The notes under the pieces: generated by a model
Database searches by the model: none
What the model saw: only the letters and a program-made list of their open reading frames with translations
What the model was told of the DNA's origin: nothing
Shown here: piece after piece, positions 1 through 8,359 of the stretch
How the letters are laid out: each line of letters begins with the position of its first letter
How positions within the stretch are numbered: the stretch's first letter is position 1
Origin: Pseudomonadota bacterium
Lineage (GTDB): Bacteria; Myxococcota_A; UBA796; SXON01
Direction of reading: 5' to 3'
DNA length: 64,000 bases
NCBI GenBank assembly: GCA_030685065.1
Contig: JAUXQH010000145.1
Span: 1 to 64,000 of the forward strand
Position numbers and translations under genes: made by a program

Positions 1-2
1 CA

Positions 3-158
3 GGGGAACTGGAGACACGGGCCGCGTTCTCCGATGTCGAGCTTCGGCCCGGCCACCCGCTCTACCAGGTGAGCCTCGGCGTGCTGCTCGGGGGCGAGGC
101 CAACTGGTGGCGAAGGCAGTACTACCCGCCGTACGGCAGCGGTGCGTATCCCTATTGA
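3..158 (+). CDS. C-terminal end of a surface or secreted protein (partial)
   Basis: An open frame enters from the left edge and runs 51 codons to a TGA that is followed at once by a second in-frame-looking TGATGA stretch. The residues alternate hydrophobic and polar (for example YQVSLGVLLGG) and the tail is rich in Gly, Tyr and Pro (QYYPPYGSGAYPY). This looks like the last beta-strand and tail of an outer-membrane or envelope protein, but too little is present to name a family. The start lies outside the window. Confidence 0.4.
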   Translation, partial: GELETRAAFSDVELRPGHPLYQVSLGVLLGGEANWWRRQYYPPYGSGAYPY

Positions 159-197
159 TGAGATGCCCTCAACGTGACCCGGCGGGGCGAGGTGTAG

Positions 198-767
198 GTG
201 CTGCTCAACCCCGTCGAGAAGTCGCTGATGAACAACCCGATCCGGGCGGCCATCCAGCGCTACGGAGAAGGCGCCGCGCTCCGTCGTCTCGGGGGGCGCT
301 GCGACGGCGCTCGGGCGCTCGAGGTTGGCTGTGGACGCGGGGTAGGTATGCGCATCATCCGCGAGGACTTCGGCGCTGCCGAGATCGTAGCGTTCGACCT
401 CGACCCCGACATGGTCCGCCTCGCGGGGGCCGGCGCGTACGTCGCCGACGCCGAGCACATCCCCGAACCAGACGCGAGCTTCGATGCTGTGTTCGACTTC
501 GCGATCCTTCACCACGTGCCCGCGTGGCGGAAGGCGATCGGCGAGATCGCGCGAGTCCTGCGCCCCCGCGGACGGTTCTACTTCGAGGAGCCAACGGGAA
601 AGCTGACGCGGATGGCTGCGGTGCGGGCCCTCCTCGCCCACCCGGATCAAGGCCGCTTCGATCCGACGGAGTGGTTCTCGGCGGTGGAGGGTGCCGGCTT
701 CGAGATCCACGCGCGCCGTACCCTCCTTGCGGACCGCTGGCTCCTGGGGGTCGCCACGAGGCGATGA
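198..767 (+). CDS. Class I SAM-dependent methyltransferase
   Basis: A 189-residue protein with the Rossmann methyltransferase signature. Motif I is LEVGCGRG (residues 41-48), the acidic ribose-binding strand is AFDLDP (65-70), followed by FDAVFDFAILHHV (95-107) and the strand RVLRPRGRFYFEE typical of the Methyltransf_11/25 families. It would transfer a methyl group from S-adenosylmethionine to a small molecule or lipid; the substrate cannot be told. GTG at 198 is used because it follows a GGCGAGG stretch and keeps the N-terminal helix (an internal ATG also exists at residue 11). It stands alone, with 140 bases before the next gene. Confidence 0.8.
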   Translation: MLLNPVEKSLMNNPIRAAIQRYGEGAALRRLGGRCDGARALEVGCGRGVGMRIIREDFGAAEIVAFDLDPDMVRLAGAGAYVADAEHIPEPDASFDAVFDFAILHHVPAWRKAIGEIARVLRPRGRFYFEEPTGKLTRMAAVRALLAHPDQGRFDPTEWFSAVEGAGFEIHARRTLLADRWLLGVATRR

Positions 768-909
768 CGCTCCTCGCCGCGTCCGATGAAGGACACAAGA
801 GGCCGGGAGCGCGGTGTAACCTTCGCGGTCACAGCGCAGACCGGCGGGGTTACAGATGCCACGCCGCCGCGTACCGTGTATGCAGTCCTCGTCTCACTCG
901 GAGTCGAGC

Positions 910-1983
910 ATGCGCATCTTCGCCCTTACGTTTCTCCCGCTGGTAGCTTGTATCGACGACACGAGGGAAGGCAAGGACGCGCCGCCCGAGCAGTCCGCGC
1001 TCGGTGCCGTGGATGGTTCCAGCGAGGTCGAGTGGACCTACATCCTCGGCGAGGAGGAGCGGCTGACGGATCCGCGGGATCTTGGCTTCGACGCGGAGGG
1101 CAATCTGTGGATCGCCAACCGCGAGGACGACCGCACCTTCATCGTCTCCAACCCTGGGACGCCCGAGCAGGACCACGAACGCCGGAAGGACGCCGCGGCG
1201 AACCACTTCATGGAGGAGACCGCGGCTCTGTCCTTCGATGACGACTCCCAGTTCGGTTCCTGTGGGGAGACGCGGAACACCTACGACGATGCCGCGTCCC
1301 CCAATGACTTCATGGGCCCGGTGCTCTGGTCGGCCGACCTCGAGGTGTTCGCGGAGCAGAACCCCGAGGGGCTCGGCAGCCACCTCGACATGCTGCACCA
1401 GAGCCCCTACTGTGTCGGCATCGCGTGGGAGCGGGACAACGTCTATTGGGCCTTCGATGGCAAGAACGACAACATCGTCCGGTACGACTTCGCGAGCGAC
1501 CACGGGATCGGACAGGACGACCACGCGAACGGGATCGTGGACCGCCTCACCGAGTTCGAGGTGGCTCGGGTCGAGGGGGCGCCGAGCCACATGATGGTCG
1601 ACCCCGAGACCGGCATCCTCTACGTCGCTGACACCGGCAACGGGCGCGTGTTGTGGATCGACACCGCCACGGGCGAGTCCGGCGACGCCCTTCGCGCTCG
1701 GAATGAGCCGCTTGCCGAGTATACCGAGTGGGTCGACGTGGACTGGGGCGTGCTCGTCGAGGGGCTGGACGAGCCCGGCGGGCTGGCGTTGGACGGCGAG
1801 TACCTGTACGTCGCGGAGTACGCGACGGGCATCCTCCATGCGTTCACGAAGGACGGCGAAGCGGTGTCGGAGCTCGACTCCGGCCGCGGGGGCACCGCGA
1901 TCTACGGCATCGAGATCGGGCCGGACGGCGCGCTCTGGGTGGTCGACAACTCCGAGCCCGCCGTCTATCGATTGGATCGGTAG
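910..1983 (+). CDS. NHL-type beta-propeller lipoprotein
   Basis: A 357-residue lipoprotein. The signal peptide ends in LPLVAC, with the lipid-acceptor Cys at residue 14, so the ATG at 910 is preferred over an upstream ATG that would add 18 residues before the signal. The body holds several NHL/SMP-30-like blades, each with a glycine-hydrophobic-acidic pattern: GFDAEGNLWIANRED, DPETGILYVADTGNGRV, GLALDGEYLYVAEY and IGPDGALWVVDN. Such propellers bind ligands or act as extracytoplasmic scaffolds; no catalytic residues can be assigned. It is likely anchored in the periplasm or on the cell surface. The product is monocistronic, convergent with the following small lipoprotein gene. Confidence 0.7.
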   Translation: MRIFALTFLPLVACIDDTREGKDAPPEQSALGAVDGSSEVEWTYILGEEERLTDPRDLGFDAEGNLWIANREDDRTFIVSNPGTPEQDHERRKDAAANHFMEETAALSFDDDSQFGSCGETRNTYDDAASPNDFMGPVLWSADLEVFAEQNPEGLGSHLDMLHQSPYCVGIAWERDNVYWAFDGKNDNIVRYDFASDHGIGQDDHANGIVDRLTEFEVARVEGAPSHMMVDPETGILYVADTGNGRVLWIDTATGESGDALRARNEPLAEYTEWVDVDWGVLVEGLDEPGGLALDGEYLYVAEYATGILHAFTKDGEAVSELDSGRGGTAIYGIEIGPDGALWVVDNSEPAVYRLDR

Positions 1984-2051
1984 ACGCTCGCGGGGGCGAG
2001 CGACCGGGGGCCCTGGCGATCTACCGCCACCGAACCCCCGGACGTTTCGGC

Positions 2052-2444
2052 CTACCGCCGCAGGGTGAACGTGCAGCCCCCGTCACAGGTGCCGGTGACG
2101 GTGTCGGCGTCCTCGATGGTGCCGACGCAGCCCATGATGCTGTCGCCGTCCTCGAAGGTGATGGTGTCGCCCTCGATGGTTGCGACGTACGGCATTCCCA
2201 TCGTCATGCCCCCATCCGCCGAGTAGTCGATCGTGACCGAGCACTCGTCAACCACGATGTCGCAGGAGGTCCGCATCTGGGGGCACTCGCCCTGCCACGC
2301 CCAGTCGTCGCCCGAGGTCAGCGTCGCGCACGCCGGCTCGGTGTCGGTGTCGGCCGAGGTGTCATCCGCGGCCGTGCCGGTTTCGTCGGTGGCCTTGCCC
2401 GCGGTGCAGGCGGCGAGGAGCAGGGGGAAGAGCAGGCGCAACAT
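2052..2444 (-). CDS. Small Cys-rich lipoprotein with Asp-Thr spacer
   Basis: A 130-residue lipoprotein with a short signal peptide (MLRLLFPLLLAAC, acceptor Cys13) followed by a Thr/Asp-rich spacer (ADDTSADTDTEP) and a compact domain with seven cysteines, likely in disulfides. No family is recognised. The Asp-Thr spacer is shared with other lipoproteins in this window (near 31.0 and 45.5 kb), which suggests a common surface-display style in this organism. An SD-like GGAGA lies just upstream of the ATG on the minus strand. Confidence 0.6.
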   Translation of the reverse strand: MLRLLFPLLLAACTAGKATDETGTAADDTSADTDTEPACATLTSGDDWAWQGECPQMRTSCDIVVDECSVTIDYSADGGMTMGMPYVATIEGDTITFEDGDSIMGCVGTIEDADTVTGTCDGGCTFTLRR

Positions 2445-2540
2445 CAGGGGGTCTCCAGTGCGCGCCCCCTATAGACAATCCACGGTCGGAGCGGAAGAGT
2501 AACCGGGCACGTCACGGGGGCGTACGGGACTCTACTGGAG

Positions 2541-2577
2541 TGTGACCGTTGGACCCGGGTGTAACTGTCAGGGTCAC
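2541..2577. promoter_or_regulatory. Candidate enhancer (UAS) for the NtrC-type regulator
   Basis: Two direct repeats, TGTGACCGT and TGTAACTGT, lie 19 bases apart and the outer arms GTGACC and GGTCAC form an inverted repeat across the block. It sits about 65-100 bases upstream of the sigma-54 promoter, the usual position for an enhancer bound by an NtrC-type activator. The link to the regulator at 4144 is inference. Confidence 0.35.
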
Positions 2578-2641
2578 GATCAGCGGCCGCTCGCCGACGG
2601 ACAAACCACGGCTTTAGGCCATACGGAGGGGTCCATCAGGC

Positions 2642-2657
2642 TGGCACGAAGATTGCT
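2642..2657 (+). promoter_or_regulatory. Sigma-54 (-24/-12) promoter
   Basis: The sequence TGGCACG-AAGA-TTGCT matches the sigma-54 consensus TGGCACG-N4-TTGCW at every defined position, with the conserved GG and GC ten bases apart. It lies 43 bases before the histidine kinase start and is the natural promoter for the kinase-regulator-efflux operon, whose second gene encodes a sigma-54 activator. Confidence 0.85.
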
Positions 2658-2699
2658 CGTCGCCGGTCAGGGGGAGCAATCAGTGGACCGAGCAGCAAC

Positions 2700-4151
2700 A
2701 TGCCGGAGGGGCGCAGCGGCGGGACACCCAGATCCTCGGGGGGGCTGCAGCTGATGCCTTCGCTCCGCCGTCGCGTGTTCGCCAACACGGGCCTGCTCGT
2801 CGGGCTCCAAGTCCTGGGCACCGGGTTGGGGTTCGCGAGCTGGACGCAGGTTCAACGGGCGGGCGAGGCTCAGCAGGTGCTCGCGCGCGAACAGGAGGCC
2901 GTGCTCGGACTCGCGGCCGCCACCCGTGAGGTGTACGTCCACCAGGCCCACACGCTCATCGAGCGCGGGCCCGGGCACCTCGGCCACTTGAACGAGGTCA
3001 CCGACGCGGTCACCGCCCGCATCAGCGGCGTGGAATCTGAGGTCACGGCGGCGGACGTCGATCTCGCGCCCGTGCGTGCCGCCATCGAGGCATCCAACCG
3101 TTGGTTCGCCGCCGAGGTGGTTCCCCTCGCGCAGCAAGGCACCCTCGATACCGAGGGAGCAACTCGCCTCCACGACGAGGCCGAACGCCACGCGTCGGCG
3201 GTCGAGGCCCGACTCGGCGACGTGCTCAGTGCGCTCGACACGGCGCAGGCCCGGGAGCGGGCCGCCGTGGCAGAAGCCACGTCGAGCGCTTGGCTTTCGG
3301 TCGCTGCGCTGACGATCGGCGGGGCTGCGCTGGGCCTCCTCGTCGCGTGGCGATTGGCCAGGGGCATTCTCGGGCCGGTCGGGGAGCTTCGGGCCGCGGC
3401 GGCCGCGTTCGGTGAGGGGCGCGCGCTTCCCGCGCCCGAGCAGGGCGACGACGAGCTCTCCGAGCTCGGGAGGGCGTTCAACCGGATGGTCGAGAAGGTG
3501 GTGGCATCCGAGCGGCGACGCGTCGAGACGGAGCGGTTGGCGGCGCTCGGGGAGATGAGCGGAGCCGTCGCGCACGAGCTGCTCAATCCGCTCGCAGTCA
3601 TCTTGGGAGAGCCCGAGATGCGGCGCCCGGAGCTCGCCGCGGCACGGCAGGAGGCAGAGCACGCGCGACGCGTCGTCCAGGGCCTCCTGGGCTTTGCGCG
3701 CCCCGGCGAGGAGCCGGCGGTCCATGTCGATCTGGTGCGAGCGGCAGAAGCGGCGGTGGACCGCGTCGCCACGCAGGCGGACTTGAGAGACGTGACGGTG
3801 CAGCTCGTGCCGGGCGCTGCCATCTCCATCCTCGCCTCCCCATCCGCCGTGCGGCAGGTCCTCGACAACCTGCTCCGGAACGCGGTCGAGGCCTCGAGCG
3901 CCGGGTCGGCTGTCGAGCTCGAGTTGAAGCAGGGCCCTGTCTTCGAGGTGCGGGACCGGGGGCCCGGCCTCCCTGCGAACGTTCGGCCCAGGCTGTACGA
4001 GCCCTTCGTCACGGGGCGTCCTGACGGCACCGGTCTGGGCCTCGCCGTGTGTCAACGGATCGCGCGCGCGCAGGGCGGCTCGCTCGCACACCTCGATCGC
4101 GACGGCGGGGGCACGGTCGCCGTTTGGATCCTCGGAGGGCTCGATGGCTGA
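2700..4151 (+). CDS. Sensor histidine kinase of the efflux operon
   Basis: A 483-residue membrane histidine kinase. Numbered from the ATG at 2700, a transmembrane helix follows MPSLRRRVFANTG, then a periplasmic helical sensor of about 150 residues, a second transmembrane helix (about 198-218) and a HAMP linker. The dimerisation helix carries GAVAHELLNP with phospho-acceptor His292; the ATP-binding domain shows the N box (NLLRNAVEAS), G1 (VRDRGPGLP) and G2 (GTGLGLAV). ATG 2754 is an alternative start that removes 18 non-conserved residues; neither start has a strong ribosome site. The stop overlaps the regulator start by 8 bases, so the two form a kinase-regulator pair of NtrB/NtrC or ZraS/ZraR style, presumably sensing periplasmic metal. 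Confidence 0.9.
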   Translation: MPEGRSGGTPRSSGGLQLMPSLRRRVFANTGLLVGLQVLGTGLGFASWTQVQRAGEAQQVLAREQEAVLGLAAATREVYVHQAHTLIERGPGHLGHLNEVTDAVTARISGVESEVTAADVDLAPVRAAIEASNRWFAAEVVPLAQQGTLDTEGATRLHDEAERHASAVEARLGDVLSALDTAQARERAAVAEATSSAWLSVAALTIGGAALGLLVAWRLARGILGPVGELRAAAAAFGEGRALPAPEQGDDELSELGRAFNRMVEKVVASERRRVETERLAALGEMSGAVAHELLNPLAVILGEPEMRRPELAAARQEAEHARRVVQGLLGFARPGEEPAVHVDLVRAAEAAVDRVATQADLRDVTVQLVPGAAISILASPSAVRQVLDNLLRNAVEASSAGSAVELELKQGPVFEVRDRGPGLPANVRPRLYEPFVTGRPDGTGLGLAVCQRIARAQGGSLAHLDRDGGGTVAVWILGGLDG

Positions 4152-5505
4152 ACGCCTCCTGCTCGTGGAAGACCGCGAAAACCTCCGGAAGCTGCTCGCG
4201 CGCACGCTGGGGGAGCGGTTCGAGGTCGATGATGTCGCTGACGCAGAGTCGGCGCTGCAGCGGCTGCGTTCGGGCTGCTATGCCCTCGTCATCACCGACG
4301 TGCGTTTGCCCGGTGCCGATGGAACCGTCGTCCTCGCTGCCGCCCGCGCAATCGATCCTCCCCCGGAGGTGGTGTTGATGACCGCCTACGCGGAGCTCCC
4401 GGCGGCGGTCCAGGCGCTGCGGGCCGGCGCCTACGACTATGTCGCCAAGCCCTTCGAACCGGACGACCTCTTGCGGATCGCCGTTCGCGCAGCGGAACGG
4501 CACGCGCTGCTCGGACGCACGCGGGAGCTCGAGGCGATGGTCGGGGGACAAGAGAGCGCCTTCGTCGGGCGCTCGCCCGCCGCGGTCGAGGTGCGGCGAT
4601 GGATTGAACGTGTCGGGCGGGTCCCCGCTCCGGTGCTCCTCCTCGGAGAGAGCGGGTCGGGGAAGGAGGTCGCCGCCCGAGAGATCCACCGCGTGCACGG
4701 GAAGGGCGAGTTCGTGGCGCTGAACTGCGGCGCCATCCCCGAGAACCTGCTGGAGGCCGAGTTGTTCGGCGTGGCGCGAGGGGCCTACACGGGGGCCACC
4801 GTGGACCGGCCCGGCCTGCTAGAAGCCGCAAAGGGCGGGACACTCCTCCTCGACGAGATCGGCGACATGCCGCTCCCCCTGCAGGTGAAGCTCAACCGGG
4901 TGGTTGACGAGGGGTCCGTCCGACGGGTGGGCGAGACCGGTAGCCGCCCCTTCGAGGCGCGCGTCGTCGCGGCCACCCACCGGGACCTCGAGAAGATGGT
5001 GGCATCCGGCGCGTTTCGCCAGGACCTCTACTTTCGGCTGAAGGTCGTGCAGGTGAACCTCCCGCCCTTGCGGCAAAGGGTGGAGGACATCTCCTTGCTC
5101 GCCGCGCTCTTCCTGAAGATGGCGGGGGCGCGGTACGGAACCCGCGCGCGGCGGCTCGCGCCCGAAGCGCTCGCCTCCCTCGAGGCAGCTCCGTGGCCCG
5201 GGAACGTGCGCGAGCTGCGCCACGCGCTGGAGCATGCCGCCGTCATCGCCCCCGACGAGACCGTCGAGCTCTACCACCTCCCCGAGTCCATCCGCGGCGT
5301 TGTGCCCCTGGCGCCCGCAGGCAGCTTTCGTGCCGTGTGTGAACGTGCTTCCGACGCAGCGGGGCACGACTACCTGTTGCAACTCTTGCGGCGCACGTCG
5401 GGAAACGTCACCCACGCGGCGGCCGAGGCCGGCATGGAGCGCGAGTCCATGCATCGGCTCCTGAAGCGACACGGCATCGATCCCGGGAGGTTCCGCGCCC
5501 CATGA
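4144..5505 (+). CDS. NtrC-family sigma-54-dependent response regulator
   Basis: A 453-residue regulator with three domains: a receiver (1-120) with phospho-acceptor Asp52 in VITDVRLPG, an AAA+ sigma-54 interaction domain (about 140-375) with Walker A GESGSGKE, the sigma-54-contacting loop in the GAYTGA form (usual GAFTGA), Walker B LLLDEIGD and the arginine-rich PWPGNVRELRHALE end, then a Fis-type helix-turn-helix (GNVTHAAAEAGMERESMHRLLKRH). It should activate sigma-54 promoters such as the one upstream of the kinase, giving autoregulation and control of the efflux genes, whose first start overlaps its stop codon. Signal is received from the adjacent kinase. Confidence 0.93.
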   Translation: MAERLLLVEDRENLRKLLARTLGERFEVDDVADAESALQRLRSGCYALVITDVRLPGADGTVVLAAARAIDPPPEVVLMTAYAELPAAVQALRAGAYDYVAKPFEPDDLLRIAVRAAERHALLGRTRELEAMVGGQESAFVGRSPAAVEVRRWIERVGRVPAPVLLLGESGSGKEVAAREIHRVHGKGEFVALNCGAIPENLLEAELFGVARGAYTGATVDRPGLLEAAKGGTLLLDEIGDMPLPLQVKLNRVVDEGSVRRVGETGSRPFEARVVAATHRDLEKMVASGAFRQDLYFRLKVVQVNLPPLRQRVEDISLLAALFLKMAGARYGTRARRLAPEALASLEAAPWPGNVRELRHALEHAAVIAPDETVELYHLPESIRGVVPLAPAGSFRAVCERASDAAGHDYLLQLLRRTSGNVTHAAAEAGMERESMHRLLKRHGIDPGRFRAP

Positions 5506-6656
5506 TCGCGTACTTCTTCGTTTCCCTCGGGTTCGCCCAGGATGCGCCCACCGAGGGACTCGACTTCGCGGCGACGGTCCGCGCGGCCGTCGACCACGGC
5601 GCGGACGTGCAGATCGTCTCGGCCGAAGCGGATCGGGCGCGCGCCGAAGCGCGTGGGTACGCCGCCTGGCAAGGCAACCCGGAGCTGGACTTCGAGCATC
5701 AGCCTGGGGAGACCACCCTCTCGGTGACCGTGCCCGTCGAGATCGCGGGCCAGCCGGTTGCGCGGGCGAGCGCGGCGCGCCGGTCGCGAGACGCCGCGTC
5801 GCTACGCGCCGAAGCCGGTCGGGCCGCCGTCGGAGCCGCCGCGGGTGCGAGCTACCTGGACGCCGTCCGGGCGCGTGAACAGGCGGAGCTCGCCGGAGCG
5901 GCGGAGGCCTTGGCGATCCGACTCCGGGACGCGGCCGTGCGTCGCGCCGAGACGGGTGACATCTCTCGTGTCGAGTCGTCGCTGCTCCACGCGGAAGCCG
6001 CGCGCGCGCTCGATGACGCATTGACCCTGCAGCGGGACGCCGAGGCTGCCCGCCGTCGGCTCGGCGTCCTGATCGGAGAGGAAGGGGCGCCTGTGGTGGG
6101 GGAGTGGCCCACGCTGCCGGAGCCACCGTCCGTCGAGCCCGGCCAGCTTCCCACCGTCCTGGCCGTGGGGCTCGAGGCCCGTGCGGCCCTCGCTCGGCTG
6201 ACCGCGGAGAAGCTCGACCGGATTCCCGATCTCCACCTGCGCGGCGGGTGGTCCTTCGAGGGGGAAACCGGACCCGTGTATGGCGCTGCGCTCGAGATCC
6301 CGCTGTTCGCGCCCGGTGCTTCGAAGGTCCGGGTCGCGCGCGCCGAGGCCGATGTCGCGGACGCGCGCGCGTCCCGGGAGACGCTCGACGCACGGGCCTC
6401 CCTCGCGGACGCGCGGGCCGAGCTGGGGATCGCCGAGCGGGTGGCCGCCGCGTGGGTCATCCCCGGCCTGGACGCTGCGCTCGACGCCGCGGCGCGTCGC
6501 TACGAGGTCGGTGAGGCCTCGCTCTTCGTGTACATCGCCGAGCGGGACCTCGCCCTCGGCGCGCTCGGCGGCGCCATCGACGCCCGCTGGCGCCTGGAGC
6601 GCGCACGGCTCGCGCTCTGGGAGCTCGCTGGCCAACTGCCTCTGGAGGAACGTTGA
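5502..6656 (+). CDS. Outer-membrane efflux factor, TolC/CzcC-like
   Basis: A 384-residue protein with a short signal peptide ending near GFAQ. It then has two long Ala/Arg/Glu-rich helical hairpins typical of OEP (outer-membrane efflux protein) repeats, for example ARAAVGAAAGASYLDAVRAREQAELAG and the matching second repeat near residues 290-370 (abbreviated here: start ASLADARAELGIAER). It would form the trimeric outer-membrane channel for the RND pump encoded two genes on. ATG overlaps the regulator stop (ATGA) and its own TGA overlaps the next TTG start, so translation is coupled. It is slightly shorter than CzcC-like proteins of about 420 residues. Confidence 0.85.
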   Translation: MIAYFFVSLGFAQDAPTEGLDFAATVRAAVDHGADVQIVSAEADRARAEARGYAAWQGNPELDFEHQPGETTLSVTVPVEIAGQPVARASAARRSRDAASLRAEAGRAAVGAAAGASYLDAVRAREQAELAGAAEALAIRLRDAAVRRAETGDISRVESSLLHAEAARALDDALTLQRDAEAARRRLGVLIGEEGAPVVGEWPTLPEPPSVEPGQLPTVLAVGLEARAALARLTAEKLDRIPDLHLRGGWSFEGETGPVYGAALEIPLFAPGASKVRVARAEADVADARASRETLDARASLADARAELGIAERVAAAWVIPGLDAALDAAARRYEVGEASLFVYIAERDLALGALGGAIDARWRLERARLALWELAGQLPLEER

Positions 6657-8356
6657 TTTCCTTGCTCCTCGTTGCTTCGCTCGCCTTCGCGGGCGGAGGC
6701 GATGACCATGACCACGGCCCGCCGGTCGCGACGGCGACCTCCACGACAGCAACGACGGCGGACACCGTCTCGGTGAGCGCAGCGTCCAGCACGTTCGAGG
6801 CAGTCCTCCGCGTTCCCAGGGTGCCCGCGGGAACGGCGACGGAAGCGACGCTCCTGCTCGCCGACTACGCGACCAGCGCACCGGTGGAGGGCGCGACTGC
6901 CGCGCTGACGTTGAACGGGCCGGGTTCGGCACAGGCGGAGCTCGGTACGGCCGGGGCGCCAGGCGCCTACCACGGCAGCGTGACGTTGCCGGCGTACGGG
7001 GACTACGCAGGCGCCCTCGTGGTCACCGCGCCCGCGGCGAGCGATCTGCTCGCGATCTCCGGACTTCACTACGATCTGCCCGCCGTCGAGAGCGAGGGTG
7101 CGATGGGCGCGGGGACCGTCGCGCTGGCCGGCGCTGGCCTGCTCGCGCTCCTCGGTGCGGTGGGCGTGATCTGCCTCGGGATCGGGTTCCTGCTCGGGCG
7201 CCGTCGGGGCGCGGCTGCGGCGGCCACCCTGCTCGCCATCGGCGTCGGCCTCGCCAGCCGGCGCGTGTCAGCCCACGGCGGCGAGGACCACGGCGAGGCG
7301 TCGGCGGCGCCGACGGCACCCGCGGGCGCGACGCTCGCGCTCCCCATGGACGGCCAGTTCCTCGTTGGCCTTCGCACCGCCGTCCTCTCCCGCGATGTGT
7401 TCGTCGACCGCGTGCCCGCCCTCGGTCGCTTCGTGTCCCGGCCCGGCGAGGCCGCCACCCTCGGCGCGCCCGTGGACGGCGTGCTCGTGGCGCCCCCGGC
7501 CGGCTTCCCGAGCCCCGGCCAGGCCGTGAAGGCCGGCGACACGCTCGCGCTCCTGAAGGAGGTCCCGGGTACGGCGGACCGCGCCGCGATCGCACAGGAG
7601 AAGGGCAGCGCCGCCACCGGCGTGGCCGAGGCGAAGGGCGCCCTTGCGCTCGCGGAGCGGGACGCCGCCTCGCTCGACACGTTGGGAGACTCGATCTCCG
7701 AGCGGGAGCGGCTCGAGCGCCGCAACGCGGTCGAGGTCGCACGGGTCACGCTCCGGGAAGCCGAGACGGCGCTCGCTGCGCTCGCGGGCGGGGTCACGGT
7801 GGCGATCCGTGCGCCGGTGGATGGGCGCCTCGGCGCCATCAACGCTCGGCCGGGCGACCAGGTGTCGGCCGGCGCCGCGCTGTTCCGCGTGGTCGATGCG
7901 GTGGGCCTGTGGATGGAGGCAAACGTCCCCGAGCGCCTCGCCCTCGGCCTCGTCTCCGGGGCCTCGGCGACGGTGACCCCGGTCGCCTCGCCCGGTCGCA
8001 CCCTCGCCGCCGTCGTGCTCGACGCCGGCCAGGAGGCCGATCCCGCGACCGGGATGGTCACGGTCACGCTCGCCGTGGAGGCTGGTGACCTCGGGCTCCG
8101 ACCAGGGATGGGCGCGACGGCGTGGATCGGACGCGGCGCCGCGCGGGACGCCCTCGTGGTTCCTGCCGCCGCGGTCGTGGACAGCAACGGTGCGCGCCTC
8201 GCCTTCGTCAAGACCGGCCCCGAGTCCTTCGAGGCGCGCGATCTCCGCCTCGGTGGGCGTACCGGCGGGGCCTGGGAAGTGCTCGGAGGGCTCGCACCGG
8301 GCGAGCGCGTCGTCATCGACGGCACCTACACGCTCCGAAGCATGGCGGGGCGGTAG
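6653..8356 (+). CDS. RND membrane-fusion protein with N-terminal membrane extension
   Basis: A 567-residue periplasmic adaptor of the CzcB/CusB kind with an added N-terminal region. Residues 1-13 form a signal-like segment followed by GGGDDHDHG; residues about 30-140 form a beta-rich domain; about 145-180 are transmembrane; then a second His-rich site (AHGGEDHGE) leads into the usual adaptor, with lipoyl/barrel-sandwich halves (VDGVLVAPPAGFPSPGQAV and APVDGRLGAINARPGDQV), an alpha hairpin and a beta-barrel. The TTG start overlaps the previous TGA and follows TGGAGGAA. The adaptor links the pump and outer-membrane factor; the His-rich extension probably binds the exported metal. Ordinary CzcB-type adaptors lack the first 200 residues. 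Confidence 0.85.
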   Translation: MISLLLVASLAFAGGGDDHDHGPPVATATSTTATTADTVSVSAASSTFEAVLRVPRVPAGTATEATLLLADYATSAPVEGATAALTLNGPGSAQAELGTAGAPGAYHGSVTLPAYGDYAGALVVTAPAASDLLAISGLHYDLPAVESEGAMGAGTVALAGAGLLALLGAVGVICLGIGFLLGRRRGAAAAATLLAIGVGLASRRVSAHGGEDHGEASAAPTAPAGATLALPMDGQFLVGLRTAVLSRDVFVDRVPALGRFVSRPGEAATLGAPVDGVLVAPPAGFPSPGQAVKAGDTLALLKEVPGTADRAAIAQEKGSAATGVAEAKGALALAERDAASLDTLGDSISERERLERRNAVEVARVTLREAETALAALAGGVTVAIRAPVDGRLGAINARPGDQVSAGAALFRVVDAVGLWMEANVPERLALGLVSGASATVTPVASPGRTLAAVVLDAGQEADPATGMVTVTLAVEAGDLGLRPGMGATAWIGRGAARDALVVPAAAVVDSNGARLAFVKTGPESFEARDLRLGGRTGGAWEVLGGLAPGERVVIDGTYTLRSMAGR

Positions 8357-8359
8357 GCG

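Noticed and set aside
812..860. TGTAACC/GGTTACA inverted repeat before the NHL lipoprotein
   Set aside because: The arms are seven bases with a 26-base centre, in a GC-rich gap; too weak to call an operator without conservation data.
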